Shown here piece by piece: positions 1-9,241 of a stretch of 64,000 nucleotides of DNA (the stretch's first letter is position 1; every line of letters begins with the position of its first letter). The stretch lies in contig CAWFRO010000011.1 of assembly GCA_963818225.1 (NCBI GenBank), positions 1,054,001 to 1,118,000 of the forward strand, given 5' to 3'. Under the pieces are notes generated by a model, which saw only the letters and a program-made list of their open reading frames with translations, did not search any database and had not been told where the DNA came from. Source of the DNA: Palsa-504 sp963818225 (GTDB lineage Bacteria > Actinomycetota > Actinomycetes > Streptosporangiales > Streptosporangiaceae). The position numbers and the translations under genes were made by a program.

Positions 1-512
1 ATCGCGTACCGCGGCTCGACCCCGAGCACCGCCGCCGCGGCCAGGAACAGGTCCGGGTCGGGCTTGGCGTGCCGGACCAGGTCGCGGGTCACCATCGGGG
101 TGTCCTCGGCCAGCCCGAGCAGGCCCAGGGCGGGCCGCGCCGTCGCCGCGTACCCGCTGGTCGCGATCGCCCACCGGACGCCCGCCCCGGTCAGGTAGCC
201 GAGCAGTTCCCGCGCGCCCGGCAGCGCGGTGACCCCGGCCATCTGCGCCCGGTACTGCTCCGCGTGCGCCTCCTGCAGCCGGTCGATCTCCGCCTTGGAC
301 AGCGACCGCCCGGTCTCCCGCAGCAGCGCGGACACGAACAGCCCGCCGCTCATCCCGATCCGGCGGTGGATCCGCCACACCGACAGGTCGATGCCGATGT
401 CGGCCAGCGCCGCCCGCCAGGCGATGACGTGCTGGTACACGCTGTCGATCAGGGTCCCGTCCAGGTCGAACAGGAACGCGGGAACCGGTGAGGAGACATA
501 GTCCACGTCCAT
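1..512 (-). CDS. HAD-superfamily hydrolase (phosphoglycolate phosphatase/beta-phosphoglucomutase-like), C-terminus cut by window edge
   Basis: The reading frame is open from an ATG at 512 to the window edge, so about 170 N-terminal residues are visible and the stop lies outside. Residues 13-20 carry HAD motif I (FLFDLDGT, nucleophile D16 and acid D18). An ATSG stretch fits motif II, and a KPDP stretch further on fits the motif III lysine region. Between them lies a helical cap, as in small-molecule phosphatases and phosphoglucomutases. The family hydrolyses or transfers phosphate on small metabolites in the cytoplasm; the substrate cannot be told from sequence. The gene is transcribed divergently from the KdpD-like fragment. 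A GGGG-rich stretch upstream of the ATG may serve as ribosome binding site. The family call is secure, the substrate is unknown. Confidence 0.85.
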   Translation of the reverse strand, partial: MDVDYVSSPVPAFLFDLDGTLIDSVYQHVIAWRAALADIGIDLSVWRIHRRIGMSGGLFVSALLRETGRSLSKAEIDRLQEAHAEQYRAQMAGVTALPGARELLGYLTGAGVRWAIATSGYAATARPALGLLGLAEDTPMVTRDLVRHAKPDPDLFLAAAAVLGVEPRYA

Positions 513-602
513 GACCCCAGTCTGCCCCGCCCGCGTCTCACCCGACGATGCGCTCCCCGATCGGGCCTAGCACCTGGAGCGCATCGCCGACGAGGTCGAG
601 CG

Positions 603-1388
603 ATGACCCGGGTGCCGGTCCGCGGACGCGTCCCGGATTGGGTGGTGCGCAAGGCGGACCAGATCGAGCTGGTCGACTCCTCGCCCGAGCAGCTGCGCCG
701 CCGCATGCTGCACGGCAACATCTACCCGAAGGAAACGGTCACCCGGGCGCTGTCCAACTTCTTCCGCACCGACAACCTGATCGCCCTGCGCGAGCTGGCC
801 CTGCGCTTCCTGGCCGATGAGACGGACGAGGAACTGCTGGAGCACCTGCGGCGGCACGAGTCGGACGTGGTGTGGGAGACCTGCGAACGGGTCATGGTCG
901 CCGTCAGCGCGGCGCCGGGGACCGACGCCCTGATCCGGCGGGCGGCCCGGATGGCCGCCCGGCTCAAGGGAGAACTCGACGTCCTGCACGTGGCCGCCAG
1001 CGACGCCACCCGCCCCGGCGATCGCGGAGCCGTCGAGAAGCTGCGCCAGCTCGCCGCCGACGTCGGCGCCCACTGGTACCAGGTCGAGGGCGACGATCCG
1101 ACCCGGGCCATCGTCGCCTTCGCGCAACAGCATCAGATCACCCAGATCGTCATCGGCTCCAGCCAGCGCAGCAGGTGGCAGCAGGTCACCGGAGGCGGCT
1201 CCCGGGTGACGCGGGTCATCAGGGAGGCGGGAGCGCTCGGTATCGACGTCCACGTCATCGCCCTGCGCAAGCCCGACGCCCCGCCCCCGGCCGAGCGGCC
1301 GGCCGTCCCTCGGATTGACCGAGTCGCTGCCTTCCCGGCTGAGAGCAAAGGACTCAATGCCATAGAACGAGGCAAGCCGGAAACATAG
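603..1388 (+). pseudogene. kdpD: KdpD fragment: end of the KdpD sensor domain plus universal-stress domain, 5' end lost
   Basis: The 261-residue frame begins inside the conserved KdpD N-terminal domain. Residues 8-25 (GRVPDWVVRKADQIELVD), the NIYP and ALSNFF stretches and the LIALRELALR stretch match that domain. A universal-stress (UspA-like) domain follows at about 90-216 and ends with the IVIGSS/RSRW segment typical of KdpD. The Walker A half is missing upstream, and so are the membrane and kinase domains downstream. The bases before the ATG still read HLERIADEVE in the neighbouring frame, immediately preceded by TAG where KdpD normally has CAG (Gln). So a stop substitution and a one-base shift separate the remnant from its former N-terminus. 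It may survive as a short orphan protein, but it looks like the leftover of a truncated kdpD. Confidence 0.65.
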
Positions 1389-1735
1389 CCATAAAGTCAT
1401 GAATCATGGCCATATTCTCAATTTGCGCCAGCAGGACTTAGGCAAATAGGGCCGTGTCAGGTGCCGGCCGGGTTTGCCGAGGCCGCCCGCCTGGGTTTTT
1501 GTGACCTTTGACTCTGGGAGAGGAAAGGAGCGGAAGAATACAATAGCCGGGAGGATGGTGGTTAGCGTCCGGATTCTGGCCCGGTCAGAACATGGCCGCC
1601 TCATGCCCGCTGTCCCGGGGGGAGCAGCCTTGAGCTCAGAGATCATCGGTGTTCGCCCAGGTGCTGGCGCTCTCGGTGACTAGCTCCTGGTCCCAGGTCG
1701 AGGTGACAGGTGGTGGGTCTGGGACCAAGCAAACG
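1389..1735. other. Intergenic region, relatively AT-rich at its left end
   Basis: No coding frame with recognisable content lies here. The part from about 1385 to 1450 is clearly richer in A/T than its surroundings, so a promoter for the downstream sensor kinase is plausible. I could not define -35/-10 boxes with confidence. Confidence 0.4.
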
Positions 1736-3148
1736 ATGGCCGCCGTCGCTGATACCGCAGGCAAAGTTGCTACGCGGCGGGCCCACGTCCGTCATCTGCT
1801 TGTGCGCGCATCGGCGGTTCTGGTTCTGATCCTGTTCGTGGCCAGCTCAGCCCTCTCGGTGCGGGCCTTCGCGCTTTATCAGGAGGCTGACTCCACCACC
1901 ACGGATGTCATCGCGGCGAGCAACAGCTTGCTGATCGAGTTGCTTAACGCCGAGACTGGCCAGCGCGGCTATTTGCTGACCAGAAACCCCGTTTATCTTC
2001 AGCCATACGACATGGCGCTCTCGACGATCCCAGCCGACCAGCAGCGTCTCGGCTCGCTGGTCTCAGCGGTCCCCGGCGGCCGGCAATACGTCGCAGAGCT
2101 CAATGGTCTCGTCGCGGCGAAGATGGCGGTGATAGCCCAGACCATCAACCTGGCGCGCGCCGGTGATCACGCCGGCGCGCTGCGGATTGTGGATACCAAC
2201 GAGGGCAAGCAGGTCATGGACGATGCGCGGGGGGTGACCGCAGACCTCCAGCGCGCCGCCACTGCGGCAGGCGCCTCGCGGCGCTCGGCCCTGGGTACCC
2301 AGCTGAGCGTCTTCATTGTCCTGGCCGCCATCCTGGCCGTCGCTGGGCTGCTTACCGCTCTCTTCCTCCGCCGCCACCTGCGCCGGGCCACGACGGAGAT
2401 CATGTCGCTGAACGCGAGCCTGGAACAGCGGGTCCAGCAGCGCACCATTCACCTGGAGCGGGCCAACAAGCACCTGGAGGGCTTCGCCTACTCCGCCGCC
2501 CACGACCTGCGGACCCCGCTGCGGGGTATAAGCGGGTTCGCCGAAGCCCTCGCGGAGGATTACGGCGACCGGCTCGACGAAACCGGCCGCGAGTACGCCG
2601 CGCGCATCCAGGCCGGCTGCACGCGCATGGCCGCCCTGCTCGATGCCCTGCTGCACCTGTCGCAGGTGACCCGGGCCAAGATGAACCTCCAGGACGTCGA
2701 CCTCAGCGCCGAGGTCACCGCCATCTGCGACCAGCTCCGCGCCCGTGACCCCGGCCGCCAGGTCCGGGTGACCGTGCAGGACGGAGTCCGGGCCACCGCG
2801 GACCGCGCCCTGATCCGGTCCGCGCTGGAGGACCTGCTCGACAACGCCTGGAAGTTCACCGCCCGCCGCCACGGCGCCGCCATCGAGTTCGCGACCGCAC
2901 CCGCCGGCGACGCTCCCATTTGCTGCTACGTGCGCGATAACGGGGCCGGCTTCGACGCCGCCTACGTCGGCAAGCTGTTCCAGCCGTTCCAGCGGCTCCA
3001 CACCGCCAGCGAGTTCCCCGGCACCGGCATCGGCCTGGCCGCCGTCCAGCGCATCGTCGAGCGCCACGGCGGCCGGACCTGGGCCGAAGGCACCGTCGGC
3101 GGCGGCGCCACCATCTACTTCACCCTCAACACCGAGGGCACCTCATAA
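1736..3148 (+). CDS. Membrane sensor histidine kinase with CHASE3 domain
   Basis: A 470-residue protein from ATG 1736; an in-frame GTG at 1649 would add 29 residues. Membrane segments lie at about 22-43 and 190-211. Between them is an extracytoplasmic CHASE3-type helical domain containing ETGQRGYLLT. A short coiled linker (SLNASLEQRVQQRT) leads to the kinase core. The phospho-acceptor is H256 in YSAAHDLRTPLRG. The ATP-binding part has the N box (DNAWKF), G1 (DNGAGF), F box (LFQPFQRLH) and G2 (GTGIGLA). This architecture resembles phytochrome-like and CHASE3 kinases whose partner is a small single-domain regulator. Directly after the stop lie the first codons of just such a regulator, now broken off. 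The kinase is intact; its signal is unknown. Confidence 0.88.
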   Translation: MAAVADTAGKVATRRAHVRHLLVRASAVLVLILFVASSALSVRAFALYQEADSTTTDVIAASNSLLIELLNAETGQRGYLLTRNPVYLQPYDMALSTIPADQQRLGSLVSAVPGGRQYVAELNGLVAAKMAVIAQTINLARAGDHAGALRIVDTNEGKQVMDDARGVTADLQRAATAAGASRRSALGTQLSVFIVLAAILAVAGLLTALFLRRHLRRATTEIMSLNASLEQRVQQRTIHLERANKHLEGFAYSAAHDLRTPLRGISGFAEALAEDYGDRLDETGREYAARIQAGCTRMAALLDALLHLSQVTRAKMNLQDVDLSAEVTAICDQLRARDPGRQVRVTVQDGVRATADRALIRSALEDLLDNAWKFTARRHGAAIEFATAPAGDAPICCYVRDNGAGFDAAYVGKLFQPFQRLHTASEFPGTGIGLAAVQRIVERHGGRTWAEGTVGGGATIYFTLNTEGTS

Positions 3149-3186
3149 ATGACAAGCCGATCATGCTGATCGAGGACAACCCGTAA
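3149..3186 (+). pseudogene. Remnant of a response-regulator start (first ~11 codons)
   Basis: Immediately after the kinase stop, the frame starting at 3151 reads DKPIMLIEDNP followed by TAA at 3184. This is the characteristic first beta strand and acidic pair (ED) of a CheY-like receiver, as found at the start of Rcp1-like regulators. Nothing resembling the rest of a receiver follows before cslA. I infer that a small regulator formerly co-transcribed with the kinase was lost by deletion just after its N-terminus. Confidence 0.55.
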
Positions 3187-3287
3187 CGCAAGGCACTCTG
3201 CTACCGGATAGCAACTCTGCGCGAACTATTCCCGATAGCCGTATTAGTGATGCTTAGCCACAGGACCAAACGAACCGGGGGAACGCT

Positions 3288-5234
3288 GTGGCAAGCAAGG
3301 AGCTGATAGTCGCGCCGACGATGAGGCCTCTCGGCAGCACCGCGGGCCTGGCGCCCATCTGGGCCTCCGGCCCGGACCGCTGCTCCCTGGCGGGCCGGGC
3401 CGGGGCGGCGGCCAAGCATGCCCCCGAGACGATCCCCGTGCCTGACCCGGCCCCGAAGCGGGAGCAGCCGCGCCGCTACATGGAGGCCGGTGGCACCCTC
3501 GCCCCGGTGGACGACGGCCTGGCCGCCTCTGCCTTTGACTACGAGCGGTTCACCAGCCTGTCCGGCCCGCTGACCCGGCCTGCCGCGGACGAGCCCTACC
3601 GGGTTCAGTACCGGGGCATCCACCACAGCCGGCGCGAACGGGTGGCGATCAGGCTCATCGCCGTGGCGCTCGCGGCCGTGGACGTCAGGTTCATCTACTG
3701 GCTGGTCATCCAGTCTCACCGTCCCCACCTCGGCGTCTGGCTGTGGTCGTGGACCGTGCACGCGGCCGCCACGGACGCCTACATCCTCTTGCTCGTGGGG
3801 TTGGCGCTCGGGTCGATCGTGATGCAGCTGTTTCTGCTGATGAACGTGCTCACCGTATCCCGCGCCTGCCTGGCTGCCCGGGACCCTATTCCGGTCGAGC
3901 CGGATACGACCCTGCGGGTCGCGTTTCTCACCACGATCGTCCCCGGCAAGGAGCCGATCGAGATGGCGGAACGAACCCTGACGGCGGCCCGGGAAATCGT
4001 CTACGACGGAACGTTCGACGTGTGGCTGCTCGACGAGGGCGACTCGGGCGACGTCCAGGCGATGTGCGATCGGCTCGGCGTTCATCACTTCACCCGCAAG
4101 GGGCGAGGCTATCTGGAGTTCGACACCGGCATCTTCGCCAGCCAGACCAAGCACGGCAACCACAACCGCTGGCTGTGGGAGCACGGCGGCGAATACGACG
4201 TGGTCGTGGTGGCCGACACCGACCATGTGCCGCTGCCGATCATGGCCGAACGGCTGCTCGGCTACTTCCGCGACCCGGACGTGGCGTTCGTGGTCGGCCC
4301 GCAGTTCTACGGCAACCAGGGCTACCGGATCACCCGCTGGGCCGAGTCGGCCCAGTACCTGTTCCACAGCGTCATCCAGCGGGCCGGCAATCGCCGGGGC
4401 TGCGCCATGCTGGTCGGCACGAACGCGGCCATCAGGACCAGCGCCATCAGGAAAGGGTACGTCGAATCCATCACCGAAGACATGGCCACCAGCCTGCGCA
4501 TTCACGCCAGCAAGAACGAGGCGACCGGCCGGGCCTGGCGGTCGGTCTATACCCCGGATCTGGTCGCGGTGGGCGAAGGTCCGAGTTCCTGGACCGAGTT
4601 CTTCGGGCAGCAGACCCGCTGGTCGGCGGGCACGTTCGATGCCATCATGCGTCAGGTCTGGCGGGTGGGCTTCAAGCTGCGGCCGGGTGCGATGCTGCAC
4701 TACTTCCTGATGCTGACCTACTATCCGTCGGTCGCCATCGGATGGATTCTGGGCATCGGGATCAGCGCCTGCTACCTCGGCTTCGGCATCACCAGTTTGC
4801 GCACTGATGGCGGCTGGTGGCTCACCTACTACGTCGACATCGCGGCCATGCAGTTCCTGCTGTACCGGTTCATGCGGCGGCACAACGTCAGCCCGCACGA
4901 ACCGGCCGGATCCTCGGGCCTGTCCGGGATGGCCGTGTCGGCGCTCACCGCCCCGATCTACGCCCGCAGCCTGATCAAGGTCCTGCTCCGGCGCAAGATG
5001 TCATTCAACGTCACCGCCAAGGGACCCTCGGTGAGCCCCGACCGGCTGTGGAGTTTCCGGTACTCACTGATGTGGGCGGTCGTGCCGAGTGTCCTGATCG
5101 CCATGGCGGTGATCCAGGACCGGCCTTATCCCATGATGCTGGCCTGGACCGGCATCATCCTCGGGGTGTGCCTGGCTCCCATCGCGATCTGGCGGTTTGA
5201 CCGCGCCCGCACCCAAGCCGCACGCCCTAGCTAA
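3288..5234 (+). CDS. cslA: Cellulose synthase-like family 2 glycosyltransferase, CslA type
   Basis: A 648-residue membrane glycosyltransferase from GTG 3288, preceded by GGGGGAA. Two membrane helices (about 120-145 and 160-185) precede the GT-A domain. The domain shows the family's ordered acidic motifs: LLDEGDSGD, the DxD-type VVADTDH, TEDMATS, and the acceptor motif QQTRWSAG (QxxRW form). At least four further hydrophobic helices follow. This is the layout of processive beta-glycan synthases. In Streptomyces, CslA makes a beta-(1,4)-glucan-like polymer at hyphal tips and is encoded next to the copper oxidase GlxA and a GH6 enzyme, the same order seen here. The gene is first in the operon, 14 bp from glxA. 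The product's exact glycan is inferred. Confidence 0.9.
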   Translation: MASKELIVAPTMRPLGSTAGLAPIWASGPDRCSLAGRAGAAAKHAPETIPVPDPAPKREQPRRYMEAGGTLAPVDDGLAASAFDYERFTSLSGPLTRPAADEPYRVQYRGIHHSRRERVAIRLIAVALAAVDVRFIYWLVIQSHRPHLGVWLWSWTVHAAATDAYILLLVGLALGSIVMQLFLLMNVLTVSRACLAARDPIPVEPDTTLRVAFLTTIVPGKEPIEMAERTLTAAREIVYDGTFDVWLLDEGDSGDVQAMCDRLGVHHFTRKGRGYLEFDTGIFASQTKHGNHNRWLWEHGGEYDVVVVADTDHVPLPIMAERLLGYFRDPDVAFVVGPQFYGNQGYRITRWAESAQYLFHSVIQRAGNRRGCAMLVGTNAAIRTSAIRKGYVESITEDMATSLRIHASKNEATGRAWRSVYTPDLVAVGEGPSSWTEFFGQQTRWSAGTFDAIMRQVWRVGFKLRPGAMLHYFLMLTYYPSVAIGWILGIGISACYLGFGITSLRTDGGWWLTYYVDIAAMQFLLYRFMRRHNVSPHEPAGSSGLSGMAVSALTAPIYARSLIKVLLRRKMSFNVTAKGPSVSPDRLWSFRYSLMWAVVPSVLIAMAVIQDRPYPMMLAWTGIILGVCLAPIAIWRFDRARTQAARPS

Positions 5235-5248
5235 GACAGGAAATCGCC

Positions 5249-7225
5249 GTGCTGAAACGTTCTTCTACCCGGAGCCTTCGGGGCCACCTCAGGATGGCCG
5301 GCCGCAAACGGCCGGTGCGCCGCCTCATCGGCATTGGCCTCGCGGTGCTGACGGTAGGCGGCGTGCTGAGCGTCAACGTACCCACGGTCGGGGCCACCGC
5401 CGCCGCCTATTATCACCAGTACCAGATCACCCGGCCGGCGTACGAAGCCAAGTACGGGCTCTGGACCAAGCTGAATATCCCGGCCGAGTTCCGTGTCAAC
5501 GGCATTCATTCGACGCTGCTCAATAACGGCGACGTCCTCATCATGGCCGGGTCAGGGAACAATCAGTCGTATTTCGACGCCGGCACGTTCAAGACGCTGC
5601 TGCTCGATCCGGTGACCATGCACGAGCAGCTCATCCCCACCCCCTGGGACCTGTTCTGCGCCGGCCATATCGAGCTGCCGGACGGGAACATCCTGGTGGC
5701 CGGGGGGACGGCCCAGTACGAGAACCTCGACCCGACCTATGCGGCCGGCAGCATGACGGTCATGAACAACAACCCCGACCAGGCCTGGACGCTGCCGAAG
5801 GGAACCATCTTCACCGCCCCGAGCGGCGTGAAGTTCGCCTCCGCGACCGCGATCTCGATGCCGCGGGCGACCAAGCGGCCCGGCACCGGCGGCGCCCAGC
5901 CGACCGTCGTGGCCAGCCAGCAGAACGTCTGGGTCAACGCGGTGGCCAAGGGCAAGGGCTCGCTGATCACCACGGACCAGCAGTACCAGGTGCAAGGCCT
6001 GGTCGGACTTCAGGCGGGCCACCTGCTGTACGGCATCGGCACGCCGATGACACTGCAGCAGCAGGACTTCCAGGGCACCAAGGACGCCTACATCTTCGAC
6101 GTCAAGACCCTGCGGTACGAAAAGGTCAACTCGATGAACTACGCCCGCTGGTACCCGACCATGGCCGAGATGGGCAACGGCATGGACATGGCCATCTCCG
6201 GGCTCAACGGCGCGGGCCAGGTCACGATGAACAGCGAGATGTTCGACCCCAGCACCAAGACGTGGGCGCAGGGCCCGGTCCGCGGATTCCCGACCTACCC
6301 GGCGACGTTCCTGACCCAGAGCGGGCAGCTGTTCTTCACCGGCTCCAACTCCGGCTACGGCCCGGCCACCGCGGCCTGGCGCACGCCCGGATTCTGGAAC
6401 ACCAAGACCAACGCGTTCACTCCGGTGCCGGGTATACCCGATCCGCAGGATCTGGAGACCAGCGCCTCGGTCCTGCTGCCGCCCGCCCAGAATCAGAAGA
6501 TCATGGTTCTCGGCGGCGGCGGGGTCGGCCAGTCGGATTCCTCCACCGCCCGGACCGCGCTGATCGACGTGGCCGCCCCAAACCCGACGTGGGTGCGCGG
6601 ACCGAACCTGGCCGAGCCCACCCGGTACCCCATCACCGTGCTGCTGCCGGACGACAACGTGCTGGTGACCGGCGGGTCACAGTATTACCGCGGCATGCGG
6701 GGGAGCGACAACCGCGACACCCGGATCTACGACACGGCCAGCAACTCGTTCTCCTGGGCCGCAGACTCCATCACCGGCCGGGACTACCACTCCGGCGGGC
6801 TTCTGCTCCCCAACGGCAGCGTGCTCACGCTCGGCGGCAACCCCCTGTACGGCAACACGCAGGACACCCAGCCGCAGACCTTCAACCAGGAGATCGACGT
6901 CTACTACCCGCCCTACATGTTCCAGGGCGCCCGCCCGGCCATCGCCTCCGCGCCCAAGGTCATGCAGCTGTCGCACAGCTACCTGATCAAGGTGTCGCAG
7001 GCCGCCAGCATCAAGGAGCTGCGGCTGATGCGGCCGGACAACCCCACCCACGTGACCGACGTCAACGAGCGATCGGTCGCGGTCAGCTTCACCCAGGCCG
7101 GCCCCGGCGAGCTCAAGATAACGCTGCCGTCGGACGCCAACCTCCTGCCGCCCAGCTACTACATGCTCTTCGCGGCCAACAGCAAGGGCGTCCCGTCGGC
7201 GGGCTACTGGGTGCAGGTCCCGTGA
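5249..7225 (+). CDS. glxA: Radical copper oxidase GlxA (galactose-oxidase-like)
   Basis: A 658-residue protein from GTG 5249. It has a basic N-terminus and a hydrophobic segment at about 25-50 (signal anchor or signal peptide). A seven-bladed Kelch-type beta-propeller and a C-terminal DUF1929-type domain follow. Copper and radical-site candidates are visible: C137 in LFCAGH (partner of the thioether Tyr-Cys cofactor), the RWYPTM tyrosine, the tyrosine and histidine in RDYHSGG, and the late histidine in THVTDVNERS. Streptomyces GlxA is secreted or cell-wall associated, oxidises primary alcohols with O2, and is needed for deposition of the CslA-made glycan. It overlaps the GH6 gene by four bases (GTGA), so the genes are translationally coupled. 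Confidence 0.9.
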   Translation: MLKRSSTRSLRGHLRMAGRKRPVRRLIGIGLAVLTVGGVLSVNVPTVGATAAAYYHQYQITRPAYEAKYGLWTKLNIPAEFRVNGIHSTLLNNGDVLIMAGSGNNQSYFDAGTFKTLLLDPVTMHEQLIPTPWDLFCAGHIELPDGNILVAGGTAQYENLDPTYAAGSMTVMNNNPDQAWTLPKGTIFTAPSGVKFASATAISMPRATKRPGTGGAQPTVVASQQNVWVNAVAKGKGSLITTDQQYQVQGLVGLQAGHLLYGIGTPMTLQQQDFQGTKDAYIFDVKTLRYEKVNSMNYARWYPTMAEMGNGMDMAISGLNGAGQVTMNSEMFDPSTKTWAQGPVRGFPTYPATFLTQSGQLFFTGSNSGYGPATAAWRTPGFWNTKTNAFTPVPGIPDPQDLETSASVLLPPAQNQKIMVLGGGGVGQSDSSTARTALIDVAAPNPTWVRGPNLAEPTRYPITVLLPDDNVLVTGGSQYYRGMRGSDNRDTRIYDTASNSFSWAADSITGRDYHSGGLLLPNGSVLTLGGNPLYGNTQDTQPQTFNQEIDVYYPPYMFQGARPAIASAPKVMQLSHSYLIKVSQAASIKELRLMRPDNPTHVTDVNERSVAVSFTQAGPGELKITLPSDANLLPPSYYMLFAANSKGVPSAGYWVQVP

Positions 7226-8232
7226 GGTCGGCCCTCAGGCCCCGCCGGGCGACCTGGCGCGGGCTGGCCCTGGCCAGCACGGCCGCGGCGGCACTGGTCA
7301 CGGCGGTGGCCTGCGGCACGGCGTCAACCGCCACCACCGGGCTCTACGCCTATTCGGCCAACCCGCTCTACGCCCCCGCCGCGGGCCTGGAGTCCGGTGG
7401 CGATCACGCGCTGGCCGCGGAGCTGAAGACGATCTCCCAGACGCCTTCGGGTGTCTGGGCCGCGGGGCAGCCCGGTGATATCGCCATGGTCGGGACCGTC
7501 ACCGCGGCCGCCGGCCAGGCGCACGCCATCCCGGTCATCGTCGCCTATAACCTTCCCGGGCGCGACTCCTGCGGCAAGCTGTCCGCCGTGCCCGGCCTCA
7601 GCGCGGCGGGCTACGAGAAGTGGATCGACCAGCTGGCCGGGGCGATCGGCGCCGGCCACGACATCGTCATCGTCGAACCTGACGGGCTGCCGGACATCGT
7701 CCGGGGCTGCCTGAGCCCGGCCGTCAGCGCCGAGCGCTACCAGCTGCTGCGGTACGCGATGAAGGAGCTGGGCCGGCTGCCGCACGCCCAGGTCTACCTG
7801 GATGCCGGCAACCCCGGCATGTTCGCCGACCCGGCCCAGCTGGCCGGACCCCTGGTGGCGGCCGGCCTGCGCGACGGCCGCGGATTCTCGGCCAACGTAT
7901 CGAACTTCGGCTGGACCGCGGACGTGGTGGCCTGGAGCCAGCAGCTGGAGCACGCCCTGGGCGGCACGGTCGGGGCGGTCATCGACACCAGCCGCAACGG
8001 CCGCGGCCCGTACACCGGTCCGGATACGCCGCAGTGGTGCAATCCTCCGGGCCGCGCGCTCGGGCCGGCCCCCAGGCTCAACCCCGGACCGGCCGGCATC
8101 GACGCCTACCTGTGGATCAAGAATCCCGGCGCCAGCGACGGAGCGTGCCGGGGCGGACCTCCGGCGGGCCAGTACTGGCCCGCGTACGCGGCGGCCCTGG
8201 CCCAGCCCGCCCAGGCCGGAGAGAACTCATGA
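7222..8232 (+). CDS. Secreted glycoside hydrolase family 6 (endoglucanase-like, CslZ position)
   Basis: A 336-residue protein. The GTG at 7222 overlaps the glxA stop and is followed by an Arg-rich n-region and a hydrophobic stretch ending at C31, so a secreted product or lipoprotein is likely. GH6 hallmarks are the YNLPGRDSCG segment, whose D115 matches the catalytic acid of the RDC motif, and VEPDGLPD at about 152-159. One residue is inserted between that Asp and the Cys compared with the usual RDC. Conserved DAGN and WIKNPG segments follow. The family cleaves beta-1,4-glucans. In the Streptomyces csl cluster the equivalent enzyme trims or releases the CslA polymer. It overlaps the downstream membrane-protein gene by four bases (ATGA). 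Confidence 0.87.
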   Translation: MRSALRPRRATWRGLALASTAAAALVTAVACGTASTATTGLYAYSANPLYAPAAGLESGGDHALAAELKTISQTPSGVWAAGQPGDIAMVGTVTAAAGQAHAIPVIVAYNLPGRDSCGKLSAVPGLSAAGYEKWIDQLAGAIGAGHDIVIVEPDGLPDIVRGCLSPAVSAERYQLLRYAMKELGRLPHAQVYLDAGNPGMFADPAQLAGPLVAAGLRDGRGFSANVSNFGWTADVVAWSQQLEHALGGTVGAVIDTSRNGRGPYTGPDTPQWCNPPGRALGPAPRLNPGPAGIDAYLWIKNPGASDGACRGGPPAGQYWPAYAAALAQPAQAGENS

Positions 8233-9206
8233 GGAACGACAGTCCCCGGGTGACCCGGCGGGGAGTGCAGATCACGCTGGGGCTGCTATGGCTCCTCGAC
8301 GGCGCCCTGAAATTCCAGCCGGCCTTGCTGACGTCCGCGTTCGCCCGGCAGGTGATCGCGCCCGCCGGGCAGGGTCAGCCGGGGTTCATCTCCTGGCCGG
8401 TGCACGAGGCGGCCAGCATCATCGCGCATTCCCCGGCCGCCGCGGACATCGTCTTCGGCCTGATCGAGCTGGCGCTGGGCGCCGCCCTGCTGTACGGGCG
8501 GACCGCCCGCTGGGCGCTGGCGGCCTCGGTCGGGTGGGCGCTGTCCGTCTGGTACCTGGGCGAGGGCCTGGGCGGCCTGTTCGGCGGTGGGGCCAGCCTG
8601 CTGACCGGGGCACCCGGGTCGGCGCTGATGTACGCGGTGGTGGCCGTGACGGTGTGGCCGCGGCGGGACGGCCGCCCGGCCGGCCAGCGCCCGGCGCGGT
8701 GGGCGACCGCGGCCTGGGCTGCCGTCTGGCTCGGCGGGGCCTTGCTTCAGCTGCTTCCGGGAAGTGACACCAATGCGTCCCTCAGCATGGCCCTGAGCAT
8801 GAACGCCTCAGGGGCACCGGGATGGCTGGCTGGCCTGGACAACCACCTGGCCGCGTGGGCGCCCTGGGAGGGCGTCTCGCTCGTCCTGGACCTGGTGGTC
8901 CTGCAGGCCGCCATCGGCCTCGGGGTGCTGGCGGGCCCGCGCATCAGGCGGGCGGCCGTCCTCGGCGGTATCGTCCTGTCGCTCGCCTTCTGGGTGACCG
9001 GTCAGGGCCTCGGCGGGCTCTGGTCGGGCCTCAGCACCGATCCGGAGACGGCGCCGCTGCTGATACTGCTGGGCGTGACGGTTCTCGGCGCGGCCCCCTG
9101 GCGGTCGGCGGCCGCTCCGGGCCGCCGACCCGGCCCGGAGCCGGCCAGCACCGCCTCCCCGTTGACCGTCACCGTGCCAGCATCCCGCATCGCCGCAGCT
9201 CAATAG
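8229..9206 (+). CDS. Polytopic membrane protein, DoxX-like, fourth gene of the csl operon
   Basis: A 325-residue protein from ATG 8229 with about eight hydrophobic helices. Two similar halves each contain a GLLWLLDG- or GLGG-type glycine-rich segment, resembling a duplicated DoxX-like fold. No catalytic motif is evident. The ATGA overlap with the GH6 gene puts it in the same transcript as cslA and glxA. Its role in glycan export, quinone chemistry or copper handling is unknown; the operon position is the only functional clue. The C-terminal 50 residues are a Pro/Ala-rich cytoplasmic-looking tail. Confidence 0.75.
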   Translation: MRNDSPRVTRRGVQITLGLLWLLDGALKFQPALLTSAFARQVIAPAGQGQPGFISWPVHEAASIIAHSPAAADIVFGLIELALGAALLYGRTARWALAASVGWALSVWYLGEGLGGLFGGGASLLTGAPGSALMYAVVAVTVWPRRDGRPAGQRPARWATAAWAAVWLGGALLQLLPGSDTNASLSMALSMNASGAPGWLAGLDNHLAAWAPWEGVSLVLDLVVLQAAIGLGVLAGPRIRRAAVLGGIVLSLAFWVTGQGLGGLWSGLSTDPETAPLLILLGVTVLGAAPWRSAAAPGRRPGPEPASTASPLTVTVPASRIAAAQ

Positions 9207-9241
9207 CGTCCGCCGGTGGCCGGGGGCGGTCGCGGTTGATC

